Source: JBCBWG01 sp038523925 (GTDB lineage: Bacteria; Pseudomonadota; Alphaproteobacteria; Rhizobiales; Hyphomicrobiaceae). Taken from it: DNA of 64,000 bases. The notes beneath the pieces are model-generated. The model searched no databases. It saw only the letters and a program-made list of their open reading frames with translations, and was not told the origin of the DNA. Numbering within the stretch: the first letter of the stretch is position 1; each line of letters begins with the position of its first letter. The DNA is taken from the NCBI GenBank assembly GCA_038523925.1, contig JBCBIY010000007.1, positions 62,001 to 126,000 of the forward strand, read 5' to 3'. Below are positions 51,930 to 61,876 of this stretch, in pieces. A program made the position numbers and the translations under genes.

Positions 51930-54900
51930 GCACACGCCATCTCCGCTTCGCACGTGGCGACGCGGCCCCGGCCGCCTACGCCGAACTGATCGCTGCAACG
52001 AACTTCTCGTTCCTGCGCGGCGGCTCGCATGCCCATGAGCTTGTCGCGCAGGCCAAGGCGCTTGGCCTGTCAGCCCTTGCGATCGCAGACCGCAACACGC
52101 TTGCAGGCGTCGTGCGTGCGCACACGGCTGCGAAACAAGTCGGCCTTCGCCTGATCGTCGGCGCGCGCCTCGTCGTCGAAGGTTGGCCTGAGATTGTGTG
52201 CCTTCCAACTGACCGCGCCGCTTACGGCCGGCTTTGTCGCCTTCTGTCGGCCGGCCAAATGCGCGCGCCCAAGGGCGAATGTCATTTGACGCTCGAAGAG
52301 ATCGGCCGGCACGCCGACGGCCAGGTGATGCTGGTCGTCCCGCCGGCGTCGCTCTCGTGGCGCCGAGATGACCCAGCACACCAGGCGTTTGCCGGACAGA
52401 TTCAACACCTCAAGGCTCATTTGGCGCCGGCCCACGCCCTCTACCTTGCAGCCACACACAGCTATCGCGGCGACGATGCCGCCCGCCTCAAGGCGCTCTC
52501 ACACCTCGCGGACGCAAACGACCTCACTCTGATTGCAAGCAACGACGTCACCTATCACGCAGCGCATCGCAAGCCGCTCGCCGACGTGCTCACCTGCATC
52601 CGCGAGAAGGTCACGATCACCGAAGCCGGCCGCCTGCTGGAGGCCAATGGCGAACGCCACATCAAGTCGCCGTCTGAAATGCGCCGCTTGTTCCGCGATC
52701 ACACCTCAGCGCTCGAGGCAACGGCTGAGATCGTCAACGCCTGCACGTTCTCGCTCGATCAGTTGGTCTATGAGTATCCCGAAGAGCCCGTCCCACCTGG
52801 CCGCACTGCGCAATCGCATCTTGAAGCATTGGTCAGCGAAGGCGCGCGCTGGCGGTTCCCCGATGGCGTACCAGACGGGGTCGCGGCGACAATCAAGAAG
52901 GAACTCGCACTCATTGAGGAGCTCGACTACGCGCGCTACTTCTTGACCGTACACGACATCGTCCAGTTCGCGCGCAGCCAGGAAATTCTCTGCCAGGGCC
53001 GCGGGTCCGCCGCCAACTCGGTCATCTGTTATTGCCTCGGCATCACGGCCGTGAACCCGACGGAGGTGAACCTTCTGTTCGAGCGGTTTGTCTCGCCAGA
53101 GCGCCGCGAGCCGCCGGACATTGACGTCGACTTCGAACATGAGCGGCGCGAGGAGGTTATCCAGTTCATCTACGGGCGCTATGGCCGCAACCGCGCAGGT
53201 CTGACAGCGACTGTCATCTCATACCGCGCGCGCTCCGCCGTCCGCGAGGTCGGCAAGGCGATGGGCTTGAGCGAGGACGTTGTCGCAGCACTTGCCGGCA
53301 TGGTCTGGGGCCTGCGCGGCGGCGGCGCACTCAACCCCGATTATATCCGCGAGGCCGGTGTCGACCCGGACGATCCGCTGCTCGCAACCGTGCTGGAACT
53401 GGCCGATGAACTGATCGGTTTCCCCCGCCATCTCTCCCAGCACGTCGGCGGGTTCGTCCTCACGCGCGGGCCGCTCACGGAAGTCGTGCCCGTCGGCAAT
53501 GGCGCCATGGAGGACCGCACGTTTATTGAGTGGGACAAGGATGACATCGAAGCGCTTGGTCTCTTGAAGATCGATGTCCTGGCGCTCGGCATGCTGAGCT
53601 GCATCCGGCGCGCGTTCGCGCTCATTGACGGCTTCCACGACAGGCCGCTGACGCTCGCGCGCGTGCCCCGCGACGACCCTGAGGTCTATGACATGCTCTG
53701 CCGCGCGGATTCGCTTGGCGTGTTCCAGGTCGAAAGCCGCGCGCAGATGAACATGCTGCCGCGGCTTAAACCGCGGACGTACTATGACCTCGTCATCGAA
53801 GTCGCGATTGTCCGGCCGGGGCCCATTCAGGGCGACATGGTCCACCCCTATCTGCGCCGGCGCAACGGCGAAGAGCCCGAGATCTACCCAAAACCGCATC
53901 CCCATCACGGGCCGCCGGATGAGCTTGAGCGCATTCTCGGCAAGACCAAGGGCGTGCCGCTGTTCCAGGAACAGGCGATGCGGATTGCGATGGAAGCTGC
54001 GAAATTCAACAGCGAAGAGATCAACGAGTTACGCCGCGCGCTCGCGACATTCCGCAAGCGCGGCACAATCCATCTGCTGGAAGAAAAGATGGTCAGCCGC
54101 ATGGTCGACCGCGGCTATGATCCGGAGTTCGCCGCGCGCTGCTTCAACCAGATCAAGGGGTTTGGCGAGTACGGGTTTCCCGAAAGCCATGCGGCAAGCT
54201 TTGCCCACCTCGTCTACATCTCGTCCTGGATCAAATGCCACTATCCGGCAGCTTTCTGCGCCGCGATTCTGAATGCTCAGCCGATGGGATTTTACGCGCC
54301 GGCACAGCTTGTCCGCGACGCGCGCGAGCACGGCGTCGAAGTCCGGCCCGCCGACGTCAATCTGTCCGATTGGGACAGCACGCTTGAGCGAACCGCAGAC
54401 CCTGACCGGCCGGCCGTCCGTCTTGGTCTGCGCCAAATCGACGGTCTCGGAGCGGACGACGCAGAGCTCATTCTTGCAGCACGCACAACCGGTGGCCCCT
54501 TCCGCGACGCCCATGACCTTTGGCTGCGCGCAAAAGTTAAGCGATCGCAGATCGAGCATCTGGCCGCCGCAGATGCATTCCGCTCAATGGGACAGGACCG
54601 CCGCGCCGCGCTGTGGGATGTCAAAGCGCTTGGCGCCGACCGTGCGCTGCCGTTGTTCACGTGGGCGGACACGCGCGAAGACGGCCGCGACGTGCCCGTG
54701 ACGTTGCCTGAAATGCCGCTCAGTGCACACGTTGTCAGCGACTATCAAACGCTCAGGCTCTCGCTCAAAGCGCACCCGCTGAGCTTCCTGCGCGAGCGGC
54801 TCAAGCGCGCTGGCATGACGGCGTGTGTGGATCTGAAGTCGCTCAAGGACGGCGCAAGGGTGGTGGCCGGCGGTGTCGTGCTTGTGCGCCAGCGTCCGGG

Positions 54901-55285
54901 CTCGGCGAAGGGCGTGGTGTTTATGACGCTCGAGGACGAGACCGGCGTTTGCAATTGCGTAGTCTGGCCGAACACGCTCGAGAAGTTTCGCAAGGTGGTC
55001 ATGACCGCGCGGCTTATTGTCGTGCACGGCCATATCCAGCGCCACGAAGACATCATTCACATCGTCAGCCAGCGACTGGAGGACAAAAGCGACTGGTTGC
55101 AGGATCTATCAGATGACGGCGCGGACCTCGCCGTGCCCATTGCGAACGCGGATGAAGTTCTGCGGCCGGATCCGGGTTCGGCGCGGAGTAAGGATCATCC
55201 GCGTTGGGCGGGACATCCGCGCAACGAGCGCGTCATCCCGAAGCATGCCGACCGCATTTTGCCAAAGTCGCGGGACTTTCATTGA
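51926..55285 (+). CDS. dnaE2: Error-prone DNA polymerase DnaE2 (ImuC)
   Basis: A 1119-residue C-family polymerase that carries out SOS-induced translesion synthesis with ImuA and ImuB. The PHP domain at the N-terminus lacks the usual HxH metal motif (ATNFSFLRGGSHAHELV), typical of DnaE2. The catalytic core has PPDIDVDFEHERREEVI (D398, D400), SHAASFAHLVYISSWIKCHY, and the OB domain is near VFMTLEDETGVCNCVVWPN. No beta-clamp partner is in the window. Last gene of the SOS operon. Confidence 0.96.
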   Translation: MSTRHLRFARGDAAPAAYAELIAATNFSFLRGGSHAHELVAQAKALGLSALAIADRNTLAGVVRAHTAAKQVGLRLIVGARLVVEGWPEIVCLPTDRAAYGRLCRLLSAGQMRAPKGECHLTLEEIGRHADGQVMLVVPPASLSWRRDDPAHQAFAGQIQHLKAHLAPAHALYLAATHSYRGDDAARLKALSHLADANDLTLIASNDVTYHAAHRKPLADVLTCIREKVTITEAGRLLEANGERHIKSPSEMRRLFRDHTSALEATAEIVNACTFSLDQLVYEYPEEPVPPGRTAQSHLEALVSEGARWRFPDGVPDGVAATIKKELALIEELDYARYFLTVHDIVQFARSQEILCQGRGSAANSVICYCLGITAVNPTEVNLLFERFVSPERREPPDIDVDFEHERREEVIQFIYGRYGRNRAGLTATVISYRARSAVREVGKAMGLSEDVVAALAGMVWGLRGGGALNPDYIREAGVDPDDPLLATVLELADELIGFPRHLSQHVGGFVLTRGPLTEVVPVGNGAMEDRTFIEWDKDDIEALGLLKIDVLALGMLSCIRRAFALIDGFHDRPLTLARVPRDDPEVYDMLCRADSLGVFQVESRAQMNMLPRLKPRTYYDLVIEVAIVRPGPIQGDMVHPYLRRRNGEEPEIYPKPHPHHGPPDELERILGKTKGVPLFQEQAMRIAMEAAKFNSEEINELRRALATFRKRGTIHLLEEKMVSRMVDRGYDPEFAARCFNQIKGFGEYGFPESHAASFAHLVYISSWIKCHYPAAFCAAILNAQPMGFYAPAQLVRDAREHGVEVRPADVNLSDWDSTLERTADPDRPAVRLGLRQIDGLGADDAELILAARTTGGPFRDAHDLWLRAKVKRSQIEHLAAADAFRSMGQDRRAALWDVKALGADRALPLFTWADTREDGRDVPVTLPEMPLSAHVVSDYQTLRLSLKAHPLSFLRERLKRAGMTACVDLKSLKDGARVVAGGVVLVRQRPGSAKGVVFMTLEDETGVCNCVVWPNTLEKFRKVVMTARLIVVHGHIQRHEDIIHIVSQRLEDKSDWLQDLSDDGADLAVPIANADEVLRPDPGSARSKDHPRWAGHPRNERVIPKHADRILPKSRDFH

Positions 55286-55326
55286 CTGCAACCCGCGAAA
55301 TCGCAATCACAGCGCCGGAGGCCTCA

Positions 55327-57168
55327 ATGCTGCACGCACACCGCCGCACCCGAACCGCTGTCGTCCTGCTCGCCGCGCTGCTTTTGTTCGCAGCCGCATG
55401 CGCCGCGACCGACAGTTCGGCCCACGCCCAGCGCGCGCGCTTCGAACCGGAAGCCGCCACCGGCTTTGACGGCAAACGCGTCGCCATCGCAAACGACTTC
55501 ATGGTGGCAGCCGCCAATCCGCTCGCCGTCGATGCCGGCATCGAGATCCTGAGGCGCGGCGGCTCCGCGACTGATGCCGCAATCGCCGTCCAACTCGTCC
55601 TCAACCTTGTCGAGCCGCAGTCATCCGGCATCGGCGGCGGCGCCTTCCTGCTGCACTGGAACGCGGGCGCGCAATCGCTCACGACCTACGATGGACGCGA
55701 GACGGCGCCTGCGGCTGCAACGCCCGATCGCTTCCTCAAGGACGGCAACCGCATGGCGTTCCGCACCGCGGTCCATTCCGGCCTCAGCATCGGAACACCC
55801 GGACTGGTCCGCATGCTGGCAGACGTCCACGCAAAACACGGCAAGCTCGCGTGGGCGGAGCTGTTCGCGCCCGCGATCAAGCTTGCGGTCGATGGCTTTC
55901 CGGTCTCGCCGCGGCTCAATGGCCTGCTGACACGCTACGGCGCGAGCGCATTCGATGAGGCGGCGCGCGCTTACTTCTTCGAGGCGAGCGGCGGGCCCAT
56001 TCCCGTCGGGTTCAAGCGCCAGAACCTTGCCTTCGCCGCAACGCTTCGTGCGATCGCCGAGCGCGGGCCGGCGGCGTTCTACGAAGGCGACATCGCGCGC
56101 GCCATCGTGAGCGCTGTGCGCAATGCGCCGAACGCGGCCGGCGACCTCACGCTTGAAGACCTCGCCGGCTACCGCGCCGTCCAGCGTGCCCCCGTCTGTT
56201 CGGCGTACCGCGGCTATCGGATTTGCGGTATGGGGCCGCCATCGTCCGGCGCACTGACGGTTGCGCAAACGCTCAAACTGATCGAGCCGATGCCGATCGT
56301 TCGCGAGCCCGCCGCCCGCATGGCGCCCCGCGTGCTGCACGCCCTCGCCGAAGCGCAGAAGCGGGCGTATGCCGACCGCGGCCGCTACATGGCCGACCCG
56401 GACTTCGTCCGTGTTCCGCCGGGGCTTCTCGACACCGGTTATCTCGATGGGCGCCGCAAAGAGATCGACATGCGGCGCGCCGCGCGCGGCCGGGTCAGCC
56501 CCGGGGTGCCGCCAGACACTCGCGCCGACGCGTTCGGCATCGATGCAACGCGCGAGAGCGTCGGGACGAGCCACATCTCCATTGTCGACCGGGACGGCAA
56601 CGCCGTCTCCATGACGACGACGATTGAGTCCGCCTTCGGCGCGCGCGTCTGGGCGGCGGGCTTCCTGCTCAACAACGAACTCACCGACTTCTCATTCCGG
56701 CCGGTCGATGACGCTGGCCGGCCGATCGCCAACGCGGTCGCACCCAATAAGCGGCCACGGTCTTCGATGGCGCCGACGCTTGTGTTCGACCCCGAAGGCC
56801 GGCTGTTTGCGGCCCTTGGATCACCGGGCGGGAGCCGCATTATCCTATATGTCACCAAGGCGCTCGTCGGCCTGATCGACTGGCAGCTTGATCCGCAAAC
56901 CGTCGCCGAGATGGCGAACTTCGGAAGCCGCGGCGGCCCATTTGAGCTTGAGGTGACGTCTGGCCAAACCATGAGCCTTTCGCGCCTGCAATCGCTGTTG
57001 TCGCCCACCGGCAAACCTGCGATCTGGCACGCGATCCGGATGCGCGGCTACGGCCACACGATCCGCCCTGACGCGATGACATCCGGCTTGCACATCATCG
57101 TCCAACGCGACGGCCGGCTCTACGGCGGCGCCGACCCGAGACGCGAAGGTGTCGCGCGTGGCGAGTAA
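55327..57168 (+). CDS. ggt: Gamma-glutamyltransferase
   Basis: A 613-residue exported, self-processing enzyme that hydrolyses or transfers the gamma-glutamyl group of glutathione in the periplasm. A signal sequence (about 1-35) is followed by FMVAAANPLAVDAGIEILRR and EPQSSGIGGGAFLLHWN. The cleavage nucleophile is T414 in ESVGTSHISIVDRDGNAVS; FLLNNELTDFSF and ALGSPGGSRII follow. The frame is open from 55204 inside dnaE2, but ATG 55327 has GGAGG and starts the signal peptide. Confidence 0.93.
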   Translation: MLHAHRRTRTAVVLLAALLLFAAACAATDSSAHAQRARFEPEAATGFDGKRVAIANDFMVAAANPLAVDAGIEILRRGGSATDAAIAVQLVLNLVEPQSSGIGGGAFLLHWNAGAQSLTTYDGRETAPAAATPDRFLKDGNRMAFRTAVHSGLSIGTPGLVRMLADVHAKHGKLAWAELFAPAIKLAVDGFPVSPRLNGLLTRYGASAFDEAARAYFFEASGGPIPVGFKRQNLAFAATLRAIAERGPAAFYEGDIARAIVSAVRNAPNAAGDLTLEDLAGYRAVQRAPVCSAYRGYRICGMGPPSSGALTVAQTLKLIEPMPIVREPAARMAPRVLHALAEAQKRAYADRGRYMADPDFVRVPPGLLDTGYLDGRRKEIDMRRAARGRVSPGVPPDTRADAFGIDATRESVGTSHISIVDRDGNAVSMTTTIESAFGARVWAAGFLLNNELTDFSFRPVDDAGRPIANAVAPNKRPRSSMAPTLVFDPEGRLFAALGSPGGSRIILYVTKALVGLIDWQLDPQTVAEMANFGSRGGPFELEVTSGQTMSLSRLQSLLSPTGKPAIWHAIRMRGYGHTIRPDAMTSGLHIIVQRDGRLYGGADPRREGVARGE

Positions 57169-57177
57169 GCGGTCTCG

Positions 57178-58197
57178 ATGAGTACGGTCCGGATCCTCGG
57201 CTGTGGCGTCTTCGGCATCTGGCAGGCGTTGACGCTTGCGCGCGCTGGCCACGCGGTCTCGGTTGCCGAGGCGAGCGCGGTCCCGTTTGCGAACGCGGCA
57301 AGCCGGTATGCGGGCGCGATGATCGCGCCGGACTGCGAAGCGGAATCCGCGCCAGGCGTCATCCGCGATCTCGGGCGCATCGGCCGCAGCATCTGGGCAG
57401 AGACGTATCCGGACCTCGCGCAACGCGGCACGCTCGTGCTGGCGCCAGCCCGCGACCGCGCAGAGCTCAACCGGTTTGCCGCCGCGACCTCCAGCTACCG
57501 CAACGTGGCGACCGGCGAGATCGGCGATCTCGAACCGGACCTCGCCGGCCGCCATCACGCGGGGCTCTATTTCGAGCAGGAAGCTCACATGGCAGCGCCC
57601 GATGCGCTCCGGTTTCTGATGTCAGCCGCTGAAGCCGCCGGTGTGAAATTCCACTTCGGCGAAACGGCCGGCGACGGCGCAAGCGACGACCACGACTGGA
57701 CGATCGACTGTCGCGGGCTCGGCGCTGGGGCCGCGATACCAAAGCTCCGCGGCGTCCGTGGCGAACGCCTCGTCATCGAAACCGACGGCGTGCGCCTCAA
57801 CCGCACCGTCCGCTTCGTGCATCCCCGCCAGCCGCTCTACATCGTGCCGTGGCCCGGCGGCCGCTTCATGGTCGGCGCAACGGTGGTCGAGACCGACGAT
57901 GCATCGGCCATGTCGGTCCGCTCTGCGCTTGAACTGCTTGGTCTTGCCTACACGCTGCATCCGGCGTTCGGCGAAGCCCGCATCATCGAAATGGACGCAG
58001 GCGTCAGGCCGTCGCTGCCGGACAACGTTCCGCGTATTCTCCGCGACGCCGATCCGCGCTGTCTGCGCGTGAACGGCGCCTTCCGGCACGGCTTCCTGCT
58101 GGCGCCCGTGCTGGCCGACGCGGTCGCAGCTTTCATCGCGAGCGGCGAGCAGCGCCATGCCGCGCTCTGGACGTCACCCGAAGCAGCGATCCTCTAG
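57178..58197 (+). CDS. FAD-dependent oxidoreductase, ThiO/glycine-oxidase-like
   Basis: A 339-residue DAO-family flavoprotein. The dinucleotide-binding start is VRILGCGVFGIWQALTLARA. The middle has the short GVRGERLVIETD and the end VRPSLPDNVPRILRDADPR and NGAFRHGFLLAPVLADAVAA, resembling ThiO, which makes dehydroglycine for thiamine thiazole synthesis. No thiS, thiG or thiE gene is next to it, so the thiamine role is only suggested. It starts nine bases after ggt and is probably co-transcribed. Confidence 0.8.
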   Translation: MSTVRILGCGVFGIWQALTLARAGHAVSVAEASAVPFANAASRYAGAMIAPDCEAESAPGVIRDLGRIGRSIWAETYPDLAQRGTLVLAPARDRAELNRFAAATSSYRNVATGEIGDLEPDLAGRHHAGLYFEQEAHMAAPDALRFLMSAAEAAGVKFHFGETAGDGASDDHDWTIDCRGLGAGAAIPKLRGVRGERLVIETDGVRLNRTVRFVHPRQPLYIVPWPGGRFMVGATVVETDDASAMSVRSALELLGLAYTLHPAFGEARIIEMDAGVRPSLPDNVPRILRDADPRCLRVNGAFRHGFLLAPVLADAVAAFIASGEQRHAALWTSPEAAIL

Positions 58198-58242
58198 CGC
58201 CGAAGACAAGATCAGAGCGCGTGCGGACCCGAGGAACGTGGC

Positions 58243-59487
58243 CTACTCGGCGGCTTCCCTGAGCCCGGCGCGGTCTTCGAGACCCATGTAACCATCGCGC
58301 GTCTGCGGCGTGCGGATGCCGAGCGCTGCGCCGGCGATCTGCGTCCGCAACACCTGAGCGGTCCCACCGCCGATCGTGAACATCCGCACATCGCGGTACA
58401 TCCGCTCAAGCGGCTCATCGGACCCGTAGCCGCGCGCGCCGAACATCTGCAGCGCGTCGTTGACGACCTTGATCGCTGTCTCGGATGCAAAGAGCTTTGC
58501 GCGGGCCGCTGCTGTCCGGTCGGGAAACGGCAGGCCATCTGCGCCACGCGACCGCGCAGCATCCGTGATCATTAAACGCCCCGCATGGACGGCTGTCTCC
58601 ATGTCGGCGACCATCCACTGCAAGCCTTGGAACTCGGCGATCGGCCGGCCGAACTGTTCGCGCGAGACGAGGTAGCGTTTGGCATGCTGAAGCGCGCCAT
58701 CCGCCACGCCAAGCGCGACGGCGGCGGCTCCGACACGTTGCGCATTGTATGCCGTCATCAATTGCTTGAACCCGGTCGCGAAACCGCCGGGCGCTTGCAA
58801 CACATCGGCGTCAGGCACAAAGCACCCGTCAAACGAAAGCCGCGCTTCCGGCATGCCGCACAGCCCAAGCGTCCGCTCATGGCTTTCGATGCAAAGACCG
58901 TCGGGCCATGTCTCGTTTGCCGGATCGGCGACCACGATGAACCCGCCAATCCCGAGTGCGCGCCCCGCCTCGTCTTCGGCGCGCGCGAACACCAGATGCA
59001 GCCGCGAGACGCCGCCACCGGTGATCCAGTGCTTGGTCCCTGAGATCCGCCAACCGCCGTCGACCTTCTTTGCAACCGTCTGCATTTCTGTTGCCGCGCT
59101 GCCGGCTACCGGCTCGGTGATGCAGATCGCGGGCTTGTCGCCTGCGAGGACGAGTTCGGCAGCCAACGCGCGTTGGTCCGGCGTCCCGTAAGCCATGATC
59201 GCGCCAACGGCACCCATGTTCGTCTCGACGATGACGCGCGCAGTGAGCGTGCAGGCCTTCGCCGTTTCCATGATCACGGCGCAGGTCTCGTCGTAGCCCG
59301 CGCCGCCGCCGCCAAGTTCGACAGGCAGTGTCATGCCGAGAAGCCCGGCATCGCGCAAAAGCGGAATGTTCTCGTGGCAATAGCGGCGTTCGCGATCGAA
59401 CGCAGCGGCGCGCTCTGCAAACACCGTCGCGCCAAGTTCGGCCGCCCGGGCGACCCGCCGAGATCGATCAGACTGCTTGTTTTCCAT
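58243..59487 (-). CDS. Acyl-CoA dehydrogenase-fold enzyme with desulfinase-like residues
   Basis: A 414-residue flavoprotein of the acyl-CoA dehydrogenase superfamily. FAD-binding stretches are ICITEPVAGSAATEM and WRISGTKHWITGG; REQFGRPIAEFQGLQWMVAD and the C-terminal DALQMFGARGYGSDEPLERM are typical. The catalytic glutamate of the YEGT type is absent (IGGGTAQVLR), and the alternative base position of isovaleryl-CoA dehydrogenase reads AQRV (Q250). R84 (LTARVIVETN) is present. From memory this Arg/Gln combination marks 3-sulfinopropionyl-CoA desulfinases; ordinary dehydrogenase activity is not excluded. Divergent from the LysR gene. Confidence 0.85.
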   Translation of the reverse strand: MENKQSDRSRRVARAAELGATVFAERAAAFDRERRYCHENIPLLRDAGLLGMTLPVELGGGGAGYDETCAVIMETAKACTLTARVIVETNMGAVGAIMAYGTPDQRALAAELVLAGDKPAICITEPVAGSAATEMQTVAKKVDGGWRISGTKHWITGGGVSRLHLVFARAEDEAGRALGIGGFIVVADPANETWPDGLCIESHERTLGLCGMPEARLSFDGCFVPDADVLQAPGGFATGFKQLMTAYNAQRVGAAAVALGVADGALQHAKRYLVSREQFGRPIAEFQGLQWMVADMETAVHAGRLMITDAARSRGADGLPFPDRTAAARAKLFASETAIKVVNDALQMFGARGYGSDEPLERMYRDVRMFTIGGGTAQVLRTQIAGAALGIRTPQTRDGYMGLEDRAGLREAAE

Positions 59488-59579
59488 ACACGGGATTGTG
59501 AACGCCGACGCCGTGAACTACAATCGAAATTAACAAGAGCCCGTCTTCAGTTTTGTTGAACAAAGAGCTCCGCAGCGGC

Positions 59580-60449
59580 ATGAATCTCAAGACGCTTGAA
59601 ACGCTGATCGCCGTCGAGGAACTCGGCGGGTTTACCCCGGCCGCGCACCATCAGCACATGACCGTTTCGGCGGTGAGCATGCAGATGAAGGCGCTTGAAG
59701 GGGAGCTCAACGCGGCACTCTTCGATCGTTCGTCGCGCCCGCCCACGCTCACACCGCTCGGGCGCCGCGTCGCGACGGAGGCCCGTCAGTTGATCGCGGT
59801 CTACGACGGCATGGCGGATCTCTGCCGAAGCGAGAGCGCACTGACTGGCGATTTCGCGATCGGGTTTGTGCTGACGGCAAGCGTCCGCATTCTGCCGCTC
59901 TTCCTGCAGCGCGCGCAGGAGCTGTTTCCCGATGCACGGTTCCGCGTTGTGACGGGCTTGTCGGGCGGACTCATTCGCGACGTCGCCGACGGACGGCTCG
60001 ATGCTGCCGTCGTCACCGAACTCGACCGCATTCCCGATAGCCTCAACGTGCATCTCCTGCGCCGCGAGCCGCTTGCGTTCTGTTTGCCTGGCAGCGCCAA
60101 GCGTTGGTCCGTCGCCAAGTGCATGGAGCGGCTGCCCTTCATCCACTTCATGCCTGAGGCTGGAATTGGGACGCTGGTTGCGGGTTACCTTGCGGAAGAG
60201 AAGCTCAAGCCTGCGAACGTCATCGTTCTCGATAGCGTCGAAGCGGTCGTCGAGTGCGTGCGGGCTGGCGTCGGGTTCTCGATCCTGCCAGAGCCGGACA
60301 TCGCGCGCCAAACCGATGGCGACGTGGTCATCCGGCAGCTTGGCGGCGCGGCCACCTATCGTGATCTCGTGCTGGTGACCGGGCGCAATAGCGCGGTTGG
60401 CCGGCGGCAGATGCTGCTTGCAGAGGCGATGGCAACCGGCGCCGCGTGA
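59580..60449 (+). CDS. LysR-family transcriptional regulator
   Basis: A 289-residue LysR protein. The winged helix starts MNLKTLETLIAVEELGGFTP and continues AVSMQMKALEGELNAALFDR; the effector domain has LSGGLIRDVADGRLDAAVVT and SVEAVVECVRAGVGFSILPE. ATG 59580 is preferred over TTG 59553 because it starts the usual helix. It is divergent from the desulfinase-like gene (92 bases between starts), the arrangement in which LysR proteins usually control their neighbour. The inducer is unknown. Confidence 0.93.
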   Translation: MNLKTLETLIAVEELGGFTPAAHHQHMTVSAVSMQMKALEGELNAALFDRSSRPPTLTPLGRRVATEARQLIAVYDGMADLCRSESALTGDFAIGFVLTASVRILPLFLQRAQELFPDARFRVVTGLSGGLIRDVADGRLDAAVVTELDRIPDSLNVHLLRREPLAFCLPGSAKRWSVAKCMERLPFIHFMPEAGIGTLVAGYLAEEKLKPANVIVLDSVEAVVECVRAGVGFSILPEPDIARQTDGDVVIRQLGGAATYRDLVLVTGRNSAVGRRQMLLAEAMATGAA

Positions 60450-60457
60450 GTGCGCGG

Positions 60458-61759
60458 TCAGGTGGCGTCGGCGGGTTCGGCTGCTGCCGGATCGGTTGAA
60501 GCCGCAGCACCGTCGCCATAACGCTTGGCAATGTAGTCTTCAACGATCTGTTTGAAGTCGTCTGCGATCGTGTCGCCGCGCAGCGTCATCGCCTTTGCGC
60601 CGTCGATGAAGACCGGGGCCGCCGGGCTTTCGCCCGTGCCTGGAAGCGAGATGCCGATGTCGGCGTGCTTTGATTCCCCCGGCCCGTTCACGATGCAGCC
60701 CATGACCGCGAGGTTCAGCGTCTCGACGCCGGGATAGCGCTCGCGCCATGCAGGCATGCGGTCGCGGATCATCTCCTGGACGTCCTTTGCGAGTTCCTGA
60801 AATACCGTCGATGTCGTCCGCCCGCAGCCGGGACACGCGGCGACCACCGGCACGAACGCGCGCAGCCCCATCGTCTGCAACAGCTCCTGCGCGGCCTGCA
60901 CTTCGACCGTGCGGTCGCCGCCCGGCTCAGGCGTCAGAGAAAAGCGGATCGTGTCGCCAATGCCGCGCTGAAGCAGGATCCCCAGCGCAGCGGACGAGGC
61001 GACGATGCCCTTCGAGCCCATACCGGCTTCTGTGAGGCCGAGATGCAGCGCGTAGTCGCAGCGTGCGGCGAGGCCGGTGTAGACGCTGATCAAATCCTGG
61101 ACCTGACTGACCTTCGCGGAGATGACGATGCGGTCGGCGCCGAGCCCGATTTCGCGGGCGCGCTCAGCCGAATGCAGCGCCGATTGAATGATCGCTTCGT
61201 GCATGACGGCACGCGCGCTGACCGGCGCCGCGCTGGCCGCGTTCACGTCCATCAGATGCGTCAGCAGGTCCTGGTCGAGCGAGCCCCAGTTCACACCGAT
61301 CCGCACTGGCTTGTCGTACTTCAGCGCCATCTCGATGATGGCGGAGAACTGCGTGTCCTTCTTCGCTTTGAAGCCGACGTTGCCGGGATTGATCCGGTAT
61401 TTGTCGAGCGCTTCCGCGCAGGCTGGGTTTTCCGCGAGCAGCTTGTGGCCGATGTAATGAAAGTCGCCGACAAGCGGGACGGTGATGCCGTGAGCGCGAA
61501 GCTGGTCGCGAATGTGGGGCACGGCCTTGGCGGCCTCATCGCGGTCAACGGTGATACGGACGAGTTCGGACCCGGCGTGCGCGAGCGCTGCGACCTGGTT
61601 GACCGTCTGTCCGATGTCAGCGGTGTCCGTGTTCGTCATGGATTGGACGACGACGGGCGCATCCCCACCAACCGTGACGCCGCCGATGTCGACCGCGACC
61701 GACGTGCGTCGCGGGCTCTGCGTCGGTGGCGGCGGGGTGAGTGTCAGGCTGTCAGACAT
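60458..61759 (-). CDS. ispG: 4-hydroxy-3-methylbut-2-en-1-yl diphosphate synthase (flavodoxin/ferredoxin)
   Basis: A 433-residue [4Fe-4S] enzyme of the MEP isoprenoid pathway, converting MEcPP to HMBPP. The TIM barrel begins VGGDAPVVVQSMTNTDTADI; cluster cysteines lie in VAACPGCGRTTSTVF and LAVMGCIVNGPGESKHADIG, with the conserved glutamate in the latter. It supplies precursors for carotenoids and the bacteriochlorophyll tail as well as quinones. Convergent with the LysR gene, eight bases apart. The long Ala/Asp tail (about 415-433) is dispensable-looking. Confidence 0.97.
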   Translation of the reverse strand: MSDSLTLTPPPPTQSPRRTSVAVDIGGVTVGGDAPVVVQSMTNTDTADIGQTVNQVAALAHAGSELVRITVDRDEAAKAVPHIRDQLRAHGITVPLVGDFHYIGHKLLAENPACAEALDKYRINPGNVGFKAKKDTQFSAIIEMALKYDKPVRIGVNWGSLDQDLLTHLMDVNAASAAPVSARAVMHEAIIQSALHSAERAREIGLGADRIVISAKVSQVQDLISVYTGLAARCDYALHLGLTEAGMGSKGIVASSAALGILLQRGIGDTIRFSLTPEPGGDRTVEVQAAQELLQTMGLRAFVPVVAACPGCGRTTSTVFQELAKDVQEMIRDRMPAWRERYPGVETLNLAVMGCIVNGPGESKHADIGISLPGTGESPAAPVFIDGAKAMTLRGDTIADDFKQIVEDYIAKRYGDGAAASTDPAAAEPADAT

Positions 61760-61832
61760 GGCGGACCGTGCGGCTGGAGGATTACCAGCGATAGCGACTG
61801 TATGTGACGGGCGTGCAGAGGGGTCAATGCGA

Positions 61833-61849
61833 CCGGCCTGACTGGCCGG
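61833..61849 (-). terminator. GC hairpin downstream of the transglycosylase gene
   Basis: CCGGCC and GGCCGG arms around a five-base loop, between the stop of the transglycosylase gene and the ispG start. It lacks a T-run on either strand, so its role as terminator is weakly supported. Confidence 0.3.
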
Positions 61850-61876
61850 CTTCGCGCCTGCTCTGCGCCGGCCTGA

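Noticed and set aside
51444..52379. 311-codon minus-strand frame across imuB/dnaE2
   Set aside because: Antisense to two recognised genes; basic low-complexity translation with no domain.
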